This document shows positions 1 to 12,000 of a DNA stretch of 64,000 nucleotides, piece after piece. The translations under genes were made by a program, and so were the position numbers. Where the stretch lies: positions 47,204,425-47,268,424 of the forward strand of contig CM076266.1 in assembly GCA_038380795.1 (NCBI GenBank), written 5' to 3'. The first letter of the stretch is position 1; the number at the start of each line of letters is the position of its first letter. Under the pieces are notes generated by a model. It was not told the DNA's origin. It saw only the letters and a program-made list of their open reading frames with translations, and made no database searches. The stretch comes from Pyrocephalus nanus. Taxonomy: Eukaryota > Chordata > Aves > Passeriformes > Tyrannidae.

Positions 1-104
1 TAACTTTCTAATTTCATCATCCTTTCCTTATTCTCCTCAATGTTCTGCTGGAGCTGGGTCTTCTCCAATTCCCACCTCACCTTCTCATTCTCAGCAGCCT
101 GCAG
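1..104 (-). CDS. PPP1R9A: PPP1R9A coding exon 7 of window, partial: coiled coil, cut by window edge
   Basis: The minus strand acceptor cctttgttcag|CTGCAG starts the exon at base 104 in phase 0. The frame stays open to base 1 (34 codons plus two bases), so the 3' border lies outside the window. The peptide begins LQAAENEKVRWELEKTQLQQ, continues NIEENKERMMKLES and breaks inside a TA. codon, expected to be Tyr. It is highly charged with leucines at heptad spacing, continuing the coiled coil begun in the 54-nt exon. KTQLQQNIEENKER agrees with neurabin-1 rather than the more divergent spinophilin, as far as I recall the family. The remaining coiled coil and the SAM domain should follow to the left. 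Confidence 0.94.
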   Translation of the reverse strand, partial: MQAAENEKVRWELEKTQLQQNIEENKERMMKLES

Positions 105-1930
105 CTGAACAAAGGAGAGGAGATGCAGTCCATAAAAAGCTGCCTTATAGTTCAGGATTAATTCAACCAACACGAATAGTGAAAATCAGTAAATTAGTAA
201 CAACACTAGTAATATTCTAGCAATGCAAAGAGTGTTCCAGGACAATGAAAACAGGGTGATATGTACATTATTCTTCCTCGTAAAACCAAGTAGAGCATTT
301 GCCCAGTGTTCCAGTGCAGCCTCTATGCATTTCTGGGTTATAGTAACCTATTTGACTGACTGACATTTGAAAATGTCAATAGTGGAGTACTCGGGCAAAG
401 TGCAGGGTTAATCAGTCAGCACTAGGGATGCATTTTGCTCTATGCATGTGGCTGAGGTGCTAGCTATAAAGCATTGATACACTTTCATAAAATGATAATG
501 TTTCTTATTTTGGGGAGGGGGAATCTGATATCCACTTTTTTGTGTGAGTGTGTTTGGCATCTTGCTTCCTAACTGAAGCTACCTGCAGGTTTCAGTGTTT
601 GGTGCTGTTGTTCAGCAGCTTGTGTATTTTAGCTCCCAGAATTTACAGCGAACAAAAAATGCCTTAACACCCCTTTTTACTTATCAAGACTGTTTAATTT
701 GCTCTAGGCAGTTCTGCTAGCATTCACAGATGATACACACAAAAAAAATGTTTGCAGTTTTATTAGTAATATTATTAAACAAGTCAAATTTTCTTCAGCT
801 CTATTGAAAACACAATATAGGTAAAGAGGTCCAACACAAAAAGGCAAATTAACCCTAATCTTGCAAATGAATTTGCACAGATGAACGTTTACACCCACGC
901 ATTGTTGTTATCAAGTCAATGGGGCTCGGCACAATCCCAAGGGATCGACCGTGTGGCTCCAATTGTTAGACTGGAACTGGAAAGCAGAGGAAGAAAAGAT
1001 TTCTGACCTTCTGAACTGACACACTACAACAGAAATTGTCCTTACAGAATTGCACAAAACAGTTGCACTTTAAATTTGTTTTTAACAATAATTTATGCAG
1101 ATTTGATAAACACTGTGCAAAATACATGGTGAGTGCAAATTCTGCCAAGAAGAAATAATAATCTAAAATCTTTTTCTGAATTTCAATTTATCTCCTTTTT
1201 CTTTCCCTTATAATGTATTCAGACTCAAAGAGCAGGATGTCATTACAAAACCTAGTATTACTGAACAACTGAATTATCAGCTGAGTTCCCATAAAGGTTA
1301 CCCTAGTACAAAAAAAAAAAAAAATCCTTTTTATTGCTATAGCAAATTCAGTCTAATAACTAGCAACTGATTGTGTGATGTTTTCTTTTAAACTGGTAAT
1401 ATCTTCCCTTTCTAGAGTATCTTTTGAAGAGAACTGCAACAAGATATAACAACACTTTTTCTTCTGTATATAAAAAATAATTTCTATTAAATACATTTAA
1501 ACAGGCCAGGTTTTTTTTTAAATGTCAAAGAAAGCAACGTAGCATAAACAGGATACTTTAACATCACTGGTAAATAAAAAACCAACTAACTTGGACTTGA
1601 ATATTCAACCCAAATACAATTTTAAAACCTGAGAAAATGCATTAGAATTTTAAAACTAGAAATCTGCTATTTGGTCATTATGATACCCCTTAAAACGTAT
1701 GTTTAATTGAAGCTGCAAAAGTTGGAAGTTTCTCTTAATAGCAGCACTTAAGATTTTACTTGAAACTTTGAATATAGAATATACACTAAGACAAGATTTA
1801 GCTGAGCCACTGTGCTTCTTAATCAGCCTTTTATAAGGATGTTGACTTCTCCACCCACATACATGTCTTCAGATTTGATTTTGTACGAAGAAAACTGTAT
1901 TATATGTATTAACCATATATTGATTCTTAC
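105..1930 (-). other. PPP1R9A: PPP1R9A intron (1826 nt) between the 54-nt exon and the left-edge exon
   Basis: AT-rich, no recognisable exon, repeat copy or RNA gene. It has an A15 run at 1310-1324 and TA-rich stretches. The short ORFs at about 704-898 and 966-1148 have no recognisable product and are chance readings. Confidence 0.85.
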
Positions 1931-1984
1931 CTTTGTCTTCAGCTTCTGAATTTCAGCTTCTGTAACTGCATGTTTGATTTGCAA
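1931..1984 (-). CDS. PPP1R9A: PPP1R9A coding exon 6 of window: coiled-coil microexon-sized segment
   Basis: A 54-nt exon, too short to appear in an ORF scan. The minus strand reads tcaattctag|TTGCAA at the acceptor and ACAAAG|gtaaga at the donor. It encodes exactly 18 residues in phase 0, LQIKHAVTEAEIQKLKTK. This is the conserved start of the neurabin/spinophilin C-terminal coiled coil, used for dimerisation and partner binding. Hydrophobic residues at heptad spacing (L, I, A/V, A, I, L) are visible. It continues in frame from KFKE of the upstream exon and into LQAAENEK of the downstream one, so the assignment is secure despite the short length. Confidence 0.95.
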
Positions 1985-4900
1985 CTAGAATTGAAAATAT
2001 AAAATAAACTAGTGAAGTCACAGAGAGTACTCCGATATTTTTAAAGCCTGTGCTGCAAGTTGAATATCTTATTACATAGCAGAAGGCCCTGAAGAGTGCT
2101 GCAGTGCAGTAGATTGTAAATTAAAATGTCTAGCTTGCAAAATGACTCAGTCTGTGCAACCTAATTAAAGATAGGATGCCGTTTAACCACTCATAATTTC
2201 AAATCAGAACATCCAATCTGTTTAGCAAAACGAAATGTCTTATGCTTAAAAAAAATAGATATTATCCTGCTGGGCTTTGCTCTCCTCTGATGTGACTGTG
2301 AAATACGTCCCAGTGCTGTCGGAAAGTCCCACTGCATTGATTAAAGCAGGCACATTACAAAAAAGCAAATATGGAAATAAGTGATTTAACAACTCAAGAA
2401 CTCAGGAAAGCCTTGAGGGAAGATTCCACACATTTATTTCATGCAAGGAAAAAAGGTAAACTTCTCCCTGATTAGCTGGAGTTATTCTGCTCAAGCCAGT
2501 TAATCTCAAATGAGAGCGGTTACACAGGGAAACTGTAAATAACAGCAACAGCATTCAAGCACACAAAATGATTGCAAGCAGTTTAACAGCCCTGGCAGCG
2601 TGCTAAAGATTGTAGTTACACCACCAAGCAGCGTGTCACAACAACATTGGATCTGTACAGTGAAAGGATTGGTGGGGAGGACCTGGCATCCCCCTGCACA
2701 CTTAACAGGGGATTTCTTTTGTATTAACCTACAATAGTCTGATCCTGTGAAAGGGCATAGTTATTATTTTGAGTTTAATAAGCAATGTTCTGAAACACCT
2801 TTAATTTTACCCCAAAGGTCTGTTGTTCACAGCCTCCAAGAACACTCTGAAGTATGAACTGAACCGCAGCTTCAACTGCATAATCCTAATGCAAATAGAA
2901 ATGATCGTACGCATGTAGCCAATACTGGCATGCACCCCAATCCCTGCTGCTTATTATTTAAACCAGGCAGCAAGGACAAACTTCTGGCAGGCCCCAAACC
3001 CTTAAACTGAATCAGTGACTTGTGCATGTTGGGTATGGAGTTGAGGACAATGGTAAAAGCTGAATTATAGCCTGAGCTGGCACTGCAGTGGAGACAAGGC
3101 CTTTGTCCATTATTTATAAATAGAAGGAATAGTTACAGAAAAGCATGTTGTACATGGGGGTTACTTCTCTTACAAGAGTAACATGAGCTTTAGGGAATAG
3201 TTTATGTTGACCTAATGAAGTATGTAAGGGCATTGTACTGAACCAGAAACCATCATCTCTGGTGAAGCCAAAGCTACACTCTTGAAGACCAGGCTGTTAG
3301 TAAAACTGTGCAAATAATTCAAAGGATAAATTCTTCTGGAAAAGAGGAATAATTTTCAAAATAAGAGGAGCTATCACAGAGCTGATCCGTACAAGTACCT
3401 CTAAGAAAAGCTAAGCTTATTTAGAAATTCCCTTTTCATGAAGCCTCTTGAATGCCCTTCTCGTGGCACAGGAAATGCATGCTCTCAGAACCAGTCTGGT
3501 TTGCAAACCAGCCTTCTGATCTATTTGGACAGAAAAAAGGAGATATCAACTTAACCAGTTCCATCTGAGGAACACTTTAGGAGTCTTCTTTCCGACACTC
3601 ATTTTGCAGTTGCTGTCTCCACAGGAGAATGTAAGCACTTCTAGTCCCCAAGATCATATGTTACTTACACTTACTTTTTGACTGCACTGAAAAGTGTTAC
3701 AAATTTTCATGTGCTCAGTGAGAGCAGATGTAAGATTTCATTTCAAATGAAACCAGGCAATGATTGTGACAGCTTGCAGAAATGCGAGATGTGGAGGCAC
3801 ACCAGGCACACTGGCAGGTGGAATGAGCAAGGGACCAGACCGAACCTGTCCAGAGCGTGCAGCTAACCCGTGGATCACACAGTTCCCAAGGAAGTGCCAT
3901 AGGAGAGCAAGGCTACTAGTCCAGCAAGGAGAGATGCCAGTGCAGCTGGAAATGGGGCAGTCAGCAGCCCTGGAGCTGATGTTAACAGCAAGAAGTGGCC
4001 AGTGAAGCTACTGTACTCAGTAGGCCAGGAAGCTGAGAAGGACATGTACCTTTTTGTAATTATATATATTAGAGAAAACTAAGGAGATATGTTAATTAGA
4101 ATTTGAAAGAGGTTACTTGCAATTTTTGAGCTCACTCAATCCAACCTCTGATCTACAGTTTTCAGAGAATGAGAACTGCTTTTTCTCATTCCTTTCCTGT
4201 GAGTAATGAAAAATTGCTGAAGAACCATCTAAAAACGTTATGGTGTTTACAAAATGCCCAGGCCACTGCTTAGTTCTGCTACCTCATTGTTCTGGGATGA
4301 GATAAAATCAGGGGAAGAATGGATGAGCTAAATTTTTCCCTTTGCAGACTTAATAATGAAATCAAAAAACCAAGACTCAAACCCTTAGGCTACCTGCTGG
4401 TAGTCCATTCCCATCTCTGCTAAACCCCCACAGATCCATAAGGAGCACTTTAAGAGCTTATTATTACATACAAATAAACTCCAAATTGGTGTAAATGACA
4501 ATTTGCTCAGGTACAGATGGTTCCAACAGTTATTTTTATGCTCTCTCTTATTAAGTTAAAAAAAATAAATACTGAGCACCCAGTCAGATCATTGAATCAG
4601 TACATGGTACAGCAGATCCCACTGAGGCAGAAGAAAAAAAAGACACTTTTCTGCTGAACAGACAAATGTGTAGCTGAATATGTACTTTTTTTTAAAGAAC
4701 AAATTATGCTTGCAGAATAGGTGACAAATACTAACACATTTATAGGTTAGACTAAACAACAGGGAAGGTCAACTGTTTGGCAAGCAAATCTGGACTCCAC
4801 AGCTAAATTTTTTACTAAAGTTTACTAAAAGGGGATCAGAATCTTTATTCCATGTTCTATATAATGCCAGACAAATTCTTGGCACATTCCATTTTGTATT

Positions 4901-7447
4901 TTTATGGTTTTTAAGTCAATGTAAAATTGTAACGGTTTCATTTTAACAAGGACACTTTGAGTAATTTTTGGCACATTTCTTACTCAAATATGCCTTGAAA
5001 AGCTGATTTTCTTCAAAACAATAAAACTTCTTATAAAAAAAAACTTTTAGAGCAAAACTGGATTGAATTAATCTAAGACTGCAAAGCGTAGAAAGGGATG
5101 AAAGGCTAGCAAATGTTTACATATCATGTGTACATTGGGAAGGAAGGTATACAATAGAATTTAATAATCTCCTGACAACTTTTACATAATGATTATATAT
5201 TTTTTGCATATAATGACAATCTATTTTTCATATATTTAAGACATGAAATATAATAACAAATTCTTACACAAAAAGTCCCTTCTCCCTACAAAACATGTCT
5301 CTCTTCAGTCATCACAGCTAAAATAAAGCTTCTGGCTTTCTCAAAGCAGTTAAGAAAAATCAGTCGCATTTTTCTGTTCTACAGCCAGGAAAACAAGATT
5401 TGGAGAAGTACAATGATTCACCCAGGAATGCCCATCTCTCTTCTTTCTTTCCAAAAGCAAGGCATTTCAAATAGGAGTGCTCTCAGAACACGTGAGCACA
5501 TTTTTCATTGCAAGGACTGAATTCAACTAATTAGGTCAAACTCTTATTCTTAAAGATTATGTCCTACCCACTTGTTTAATACTTTCAATAATCTCTGGAG
5601 TAAGAACAAGAAAGAACAGTTGTTCTTTAAATACAATTCCAGAAAACACTGTGTGGGCTTGTGCAGCGTGATCGTGAACAAGTCCTCTAGTGTTTAAAGA
5701 ATTCAGGGCAAATACCAAGAAAAATACATGTACTCACTCTGCATCAGCCAACAAAACACAGCTGTGTAGTGTTGAATACAAGCAGTGAAACAGAAGTGGC
5801 ATGCTCGTAACAGCGGTGACTGCGTGGGCCAGTGAGAAAGAGTCTGCTCTTATGCAGGAGCATTTAATGTTTTCTTCTCAGGCTCTCAGTTGCACTTACA
5901 CTTGAGGATCCCAAAGTACCTTCATCTGGTCCCCTCTACACCAGCTTTTTTGAGGCCATTATATCACACAGGTCTGTAAATAGCTTCAAATCAGTTTGGA
6001 CAAGCTCAAGTATGGCAGTAGCCCGAGTTTATGGAGATGCTATTCAAGCATATTTTTACTTGTAATGTATTCAAAGGTTCTCTTGCCCATCACTGCATCT
6101 GTGGTTTGCATGGCCTCGGCACTCCCACCGGCATGCATAGAATGGTAGCATCTTCCCACCACTTTGAGAAAGTATTAATATGTGTGATACAAAGTATTAG
6201 AAAATTAAGTAAACTGTTCTACTAATATGTGTAAGAGCCTGAAACTTGAAATATGGAGTGAGAAAATTATAATCTAACTAAAGTAAAAAAACTTCCAGAA
6301 ATACTGATGAATAACAGTAGGCACAAAGGCTGAAAAGAGAAAAACTGGTTGCTCATTTACTTTCCATACATTACTCTCACTAGAGAGTAGGAGCAACATA
6401 TTTTTAGATGCTAAAATATCTGGTTTAAGTGGAGGGAAGAGGAGAGGACAAGTGAAGAAGGACAAAAAAGGGAGTCTCAGCATCCTAAAACTCCTTTGTG
6501 GGCCCAGGTTCTGCTACTCAAATATCCTATGAGGTTCTGGCTACTTTCAACCCTTCCATCTTCCTGTATTCAAAAAAAAAAAAGTTCCTTATTGACAGCA
6601 CTCAACCCATTACTGTGAGCTTAGATAAATCTGTTGTTTCATATCATTATTTGCAACAGAATTCAGGAAAGCTCAAAGAGAAACCACATCAGAAGCACAG
6701 ACTAAAATACAGAAGAACTGTCTCTCAGTACTTCGTTATGTGAAGTTAAATGAATTCAATGACTACAATGAACACCATTTACTCAAGCCACACTTAGTAG
6801 AGTTGGATGCTATAGAAACTCTGTAACCACTGAGTCCAGTTAAACACCAGCTTAAAATATGCCTGCTTCCCCAATACGGCATCTTTCTAAACACATGGCT
6901 AAACATATGACACTGCTGTACATTGATGAGTTGCTGTGTAATGGTATAGGATAAGCTCCACATGTCCCTTTTCACTGAAATTTAACATCTGCTCTCTGGT
7001 TTTCCTGATCATCTTTTCTTGGAATCTTACAAAAACCAAAATCAACAAACCAGCCAACCAATAAACTAAATCCAACAAAAAAACCACACCCACTCCAAGC
7101 CCCAGCAATTTTCTAGTAGTGAATTAACTTGCACTTTGACTTACTTGTCAAACTAAGTGCTGGGGCAGATTAACTTCTGTACTAAAGGGTTTATTTATAA
7201 ATTATCCACCACCAGTACAACAGTCACCTGAAAACTGATGCCAGAACAACTTCAAAGAACAGTTCCACTTCTTTTAAGTAGAAATTTTTGAATAGTTCAG
7301 AAGTACTGAGATACAAATAGCTAGAAATCAACTCTAGTTTTCATGAGAAAAAAAAAGCTCCGAGAAAAAAAAAGCTCTGAGCAATGGGATGACTAGAAAT
7401 GTAATTCAATGTGGTACTTCAGGAGTATTTTCTGACCTATAACTTAC
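1985..7447 (-). other. PPP1R9A: PPP1R9A intron (5463 nt)
   Basis: Intronic AT-rich DNA. A somewhat GC-richer patch at about 3760-4040 has overlapping short open readings on both strands but no recognisable protein, repeat consensus or splice pattern. An A12 run lies at 6572-6583 and a 17-bp tandem duplication at 7345-7378, just upstream of the donor of the 156-nt exon in plus coordinates. Nothing else is supported. Confidence 0.85.
7345..7378. repeat. 17-bp purine-rich tandem duplication
   Basis: Unit GAG(A)9GCTC followed by C in the first copy and T in the second. It lies about 70 bp beyond the donor of the 156-nt PPP1R9A exon, inside the downstream intron. Confidence 0.9.
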
Positions 7448-7603
7448 CTCTTTGAACTTATGAGCAAGTTTGCTGGTGTCCACATCACTAGGGGAGAACA
7501 TTTCATCATTTTCAGGGAGATCGAACACTTCAATAGCCATGTCACCTCCTGGAAGGACAGGTCCCATGTCTTCATCTTCTTCATCTGTAGCATATTCCCC
7601 TGT
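7448..7603 (-). CDS. PPP1R9A: PPP1R9A coding exon 5 of window: acidic linker before the coiled coil
   Basis: The exon is 156 nt and exactly 52 codons, phase 0 at both ends, with donor AAAGAG|gtaagt. The peptide opens TGEYATDEEDEDMGPVLPGG, continues DMAIEVFDLPENDEMFSPSD and ends VDTSKLAHKFKE. It links the PDZ domain to the coiled coil. The diverged part (TGEYATDEE..., MGPVLPG) matches my recollection of neurabin-1 better than spinophilin, which supports PPP1R9A. The acceptor is odd: the minus strand reads ataaaattaag|ACAGGG with no pyrimidine tract immediately upstream. Moving four bases to the alternative cag would break the frame, so ACA is taken as the first codon. Because the length is a multiple of three, skipping would remove 52 residues without a frameshift. 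A reading on the opposite strand across this exon is only a shadow. Confidence 0.92.
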
Positions 7604-8500
7604 CTTAATTTTATAGCATTTAAGAAATTCCAGTTATCCTCTAATTAGACAGAGACTGTTCAAAGAATAATTAATCTACTGTGCAAAGCCAGCATTCTGC
7701 AAACAAAAAAGGTTATCTTTTTCTTTGACTACAACCCCAGTACTTATGAATTCTACCAGGCAAAATACAACTCCACAGTAGTATTGCAGTGCATTAAGAG
7801 AGAAAACAGTGTCTTAAGCACTAAGAATTTAGTTCTTAAGCATTACTGGTTCTGTATTTCAGTGGTTTCATTTTCCAAGTGAGACCTCTTTTCCAAATGA
7901 AGAACCCTCCAAATTTATTTCAGATTTAACAAGAAATCTTTTCCAAACAGAAATAAAAGAATAGGACCAACAGGATCTTGATTAGTCTTTTGTAAAGTCA
8001 CCTGGAGGAATTAATTCTCCAGTGATACTCCATGGTGAATTTGAAAATTCATTGGTTTGTTCTTTATAAACAAATTAATGATAGAAAAGTCACATCCACA
8101 CAGAAAGACAACAGTAGGAAAAAGAAATTGAGTGTCAGAGACAAGTTCAGAGACTGAAATCAGAGTTAATCCTGAATAAGGAGCTGCTTTGAGCTAGTTT
8201 TAAACAGAAAAAGTGGGTTTTTCTTGGGCTGGTAAACCATGAGCTGTGTACAATTTGCTGACAAAACAGAATTTTAAAAAATCATAAGCTGCAATCATTA
8301 TCTCAACAGTAAACAAAATCAAACAAAACGATATTGAAAAGGCTTGCAATATTGAACCCCTAGTTGCCCAGACAATCTCTTGCACATATGCCTGTGCTCA
8401 TCTCTCCCCATACCTACGCTGGATGGTACCACCTCACTTCTGTGGGGCTCCCTCTGGAAGCTGGAACACATGGCTTACGGATCACAGATAGTCTGCTGGC

Positions 8501-8536
8501 TGTGCAAATGACTGTGCAAATGACTATGCAAACACA
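8501..8536. repeat. 12-bp tandem repeat, two exact copies and one diverged
   Basis: TGTGCAAATGAC occurs twice, followed by tatgcaaacaca. The units resemble octamer-like ATGCAAA sequence, but no regulatory role can be shown. Confidence 0.85.
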
Positions 8537-9050
8537 TTATAAAGCAAACACTTCCCTCAGGGCCACATCTGGAATTATAAAGCTTGGTACTCAATAAATA
8601 CATGGAAAACGAGGGGTGGGGGAAGGGGTGCAGTCCTTCTTATGTTTATACAGTAACACCACCAAAATTTTGACAGAACTACTCAGGTTTTTGTTCATGA
8701 GCTTTCAGTTCCTGAGATGAAGAAACATCATATTACTATCAGAAATATATTCCCTGTAGTGCTAAAATTGTCTATTATTGTCATTATTTTTGACAAAAGG
8801 CCTTCTCAAAATAACAGGTAAGAACTCAAATGTTTGAATAACAGTTCAAATCTCATCTTCCTGCCTTAATTTAGTTTCCCAGACTTTGTTAAGGCTTATG
8901 TGAATCTCTCTCAAGTAAAAGGTAGTGCATGGAAGCACATTAAATCTAGGTGCACAAGTACACACAGACAGAAAAGATACAAGTATGCATCCAGCAACAA
9001 GGTGATATACCTCCAGTAAAGCATTATCATTTCTTTGAGAAGTAGCAGGC

Positions 9051-9096
9051 AGAATCACAGAATAGTTTGGAGTTAGGATGGACCTCTAAAGATCAC
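9051..9096 (-). mobile_element. CR1 LINE 3'-end relic
   Basis: The plus strand shows the familiar reverse-complement CR1 tail: aatcacagaatagtttggag, then ggatggacctctaaagatca. Only about 46 bp is recognisable; it borders an A/T-run tract. CR1 copies are typically 5'-truncated, so a short 3' piece is expected. Confidence 0.7.
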
Positions 9097-12000
9097 AAAA
9101 AAATCTGTTTGTTTTTTTTTTTTTTTACCCCACTAAAGTTTTTAAAATATAAAAAACAAAGCACAAAGCCAAAACACATAGAAGGCATAACATTATTCAG
9201 TAAAATTTTCTGACAGTAAAAGAACTACCAAAAAGAAGGTAAGTCACCAACATGCACAACCTGTCCATATTTAAAAATCACTGTAAAGTGAGGAACTTTT
9301 CAGGTGAACTATCTCTGCTTATGTAAATAGGAACATATTCTCCAGTGAAACAAACAGTATCCATTTATTCATATACTTCATATGCACTAAGATCTATGAC
9401 TAAGAATCACAGTAGTCTTCAACAAAAAAGATTAACAGCTGGTTCTGCTTCTCAAAACAGAAGCAAGAAACAACATCATCCATCTCACTGGAGTTTTCAG
9501 GCATGTAAGCATTACAACTAAACAAAAAACCACCTGAAATTAAATTTATCATTCTGTATGTCTATATCTCCCACAGACACAAAAAAATCTTCTGTTACAC
9601 TACACCTGTAGTAACTTCTGTTTCTATTTTATTCCCTGTGGCTATTTGCAGTTCCTGTCTAAACAGAAAATTTGGCTACTAACTCCCCTGGCTTTTTCCA
9701 GGAGCATAACACTACCTTTACATACCATCAGGGCAAACAGAAACAGAACAACCAACTCATAAAATCCCAGCGACATTTCAATGAAATGAATTATTGTGGG
9801 GAAAAATACTAACAGTCCATGGACTGCCAACTGTGCAGTCACTATCCCTGAAAAATCTCTAAGGTACTACACAGCTATAGTTTCTAAGTTAAAAAAAACA
9901 TCTTGGCAGGTCCATTAGCAGTGGCAAGGAAATCTGTAAAGCATGCAAAGAGGTGGCAGAAAGAGGATCATTAACCAGTAAACTCATGCCCTATTTACAT
10001 AAAAGTACCCAGGTTTAGCTCAGCTACAAGTGCATTTTAAAGGAATTTATTAATTTAATGCAAAATCCAAATCACATTTATCAATTTTGGTTAAAAAAAG
10101 ATGAATTTAGTTAGAACTGATTTCTCCAAAGACTTAAACTAAAAAGAATTACTGAATACAAAAAGAAAGATGAATACACATGAAGGACTAAATTATTGGG
10201 AAAAATTCAAGAGCAGGCAATATTCAGCTGGGCTCAGGAGCCTGAGTGTTTGGAGAGGAACATCAGGAAGCTAAAAATGATTACAAAGGAAAATCTTGCT
10301 TCAAATTGTACATAATGAGTGTCAATGAGCACAGTCATTTTTGCTTCAATTAATGAAAAAAGTAGTTGTCAAAGCAAAGCACAGCTCAGGTAAACAAGAC
10401 GGCAGGACAACACAAACACATTACAGAACACAGAAATAAATGGGATTTTTGTTTTCATCTTCAAAAGGCAGAGACTTAATCTTACAGTCCCATGAAAAAC
10501 AAATTACAGGTTCAAAAGAACCAATATGTACATTACGAAAACATATATCATAATTTACATGGAACATACTTTCCCTGAAAAGAATTATCTCTGCTGACTT
10601 TTGTTTCACATGAAACTACCAGAAGGTTGTTCAGACACTGTGCCAGTAAGCTAGAATGGGAAATTCAGTATTTTACACGAAGCAGCAAGGCACAGGAAAA
10701 ATTTATATTAGTTCAAAATAACAAAGCTCTGTAAGGGAACAGTTATTATTGTAACTCCCTGAGGTTTCCTGCAATACCTTTTGTTTTCTTAGCTGACAAC
10801 AAGAATAGTATTTTTTATTCAATAATCAATGAAAACTTACATGCTCTTGAAGGAAAATCTCAGACTCTTCATTCTGTGTTGCTGAGCAAAATTCATCCAT
10901 GCAAAAGCCCTATTTCTCATTTCAGTAGCACCTAGGGCTTAAGCTTATCCCATCCAAAGCAACAGCTTCTGATATTAGCCATTCCATTTTGCTGTATGCT
11001 ATCACAACTAATAGCATGAAATTATCAGCATGAGCTGCAATTTTCCACTTGTACACGGAAAATGTGCTGCTTGCATTGTTTAACTGCCTTGTGAATTTCT
11101 GAAATAGGCCTAACACTCCGAAGCAGAAAGAAGGAGCAACAGCACCAGCCAGGATAATGCAGACAGACCTTCCCCAAATCACCATAACAAAGGCTGCATC
11201 AAGCTACATCTTTTGTTCCTGCTGAAACTCTCCCACAATCAGGGAACACCATTTGAAGAACTATAAAAATAACTCAAGCCCATCTCTTCATTTGATTTTT
11301 TTTTGATGACTTATACTTAATGCTTTCAAAAGAGCAAAGAAAAATATAATGGTATAGTTTAATCATTGCTTTTACAGGACTGTGTCATATTAATGATGCT
11401 GGAAAAAATGTACTCTCTGAAAGGTCTGGTTTAGCGAATGTATTCTTTGGGTGTTAAACATTCAAGCACACTGCAACATTTTTCTTTTTGCATGTGTCAT
11501 GATTTTCTTCAATGGTTCCAGTGTTGCTTTGCTCTCAGAATGTCCTGATGAATGAGAATTTAAAACAAAAAAAATATTCATGACTATTAATGATATTAAA
11601 ATATGTTAAAACATCACTTGAATTAAACTATTTGTCCATGGCCAGTGAACAGAATTCTGCAATATGTTATTAATTTCACATTCTGCATCACCATATGCAG
11701 CCTTCAGGAGAACAGGTCATCTGCTTTATGTGACTTTGTCACTCACTGCAGAACATGAAGAAGATGATTCCAAGTTCAAATTAAAATTCCAGGAAATGTC
11801 AGAGTTTGACTCATGTGCAGAGAACACTGTGTTAACACATGGAATTCAAAAGGGTTTAGTCAAGGATACATATTCAGGTCATACTTAGCACACTAAGTAG
11901 GAAACACAAAGACAGTGCCTACTTCAAAGCCATTGAGCTTTATTCTCTGACAGAATACAACAAATCAAAAGGATACGAGACTTTAGGAAGCTAGATAAAC

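Noticed and set aside
7460..7648. 62-aa plus-strand reading over the 156-nt neurabin exon
   Set aside because: It is the antisense of a well-supported PPP1R9A exon; the minus-strand reading matches neurabin and has in-phase splice sites.
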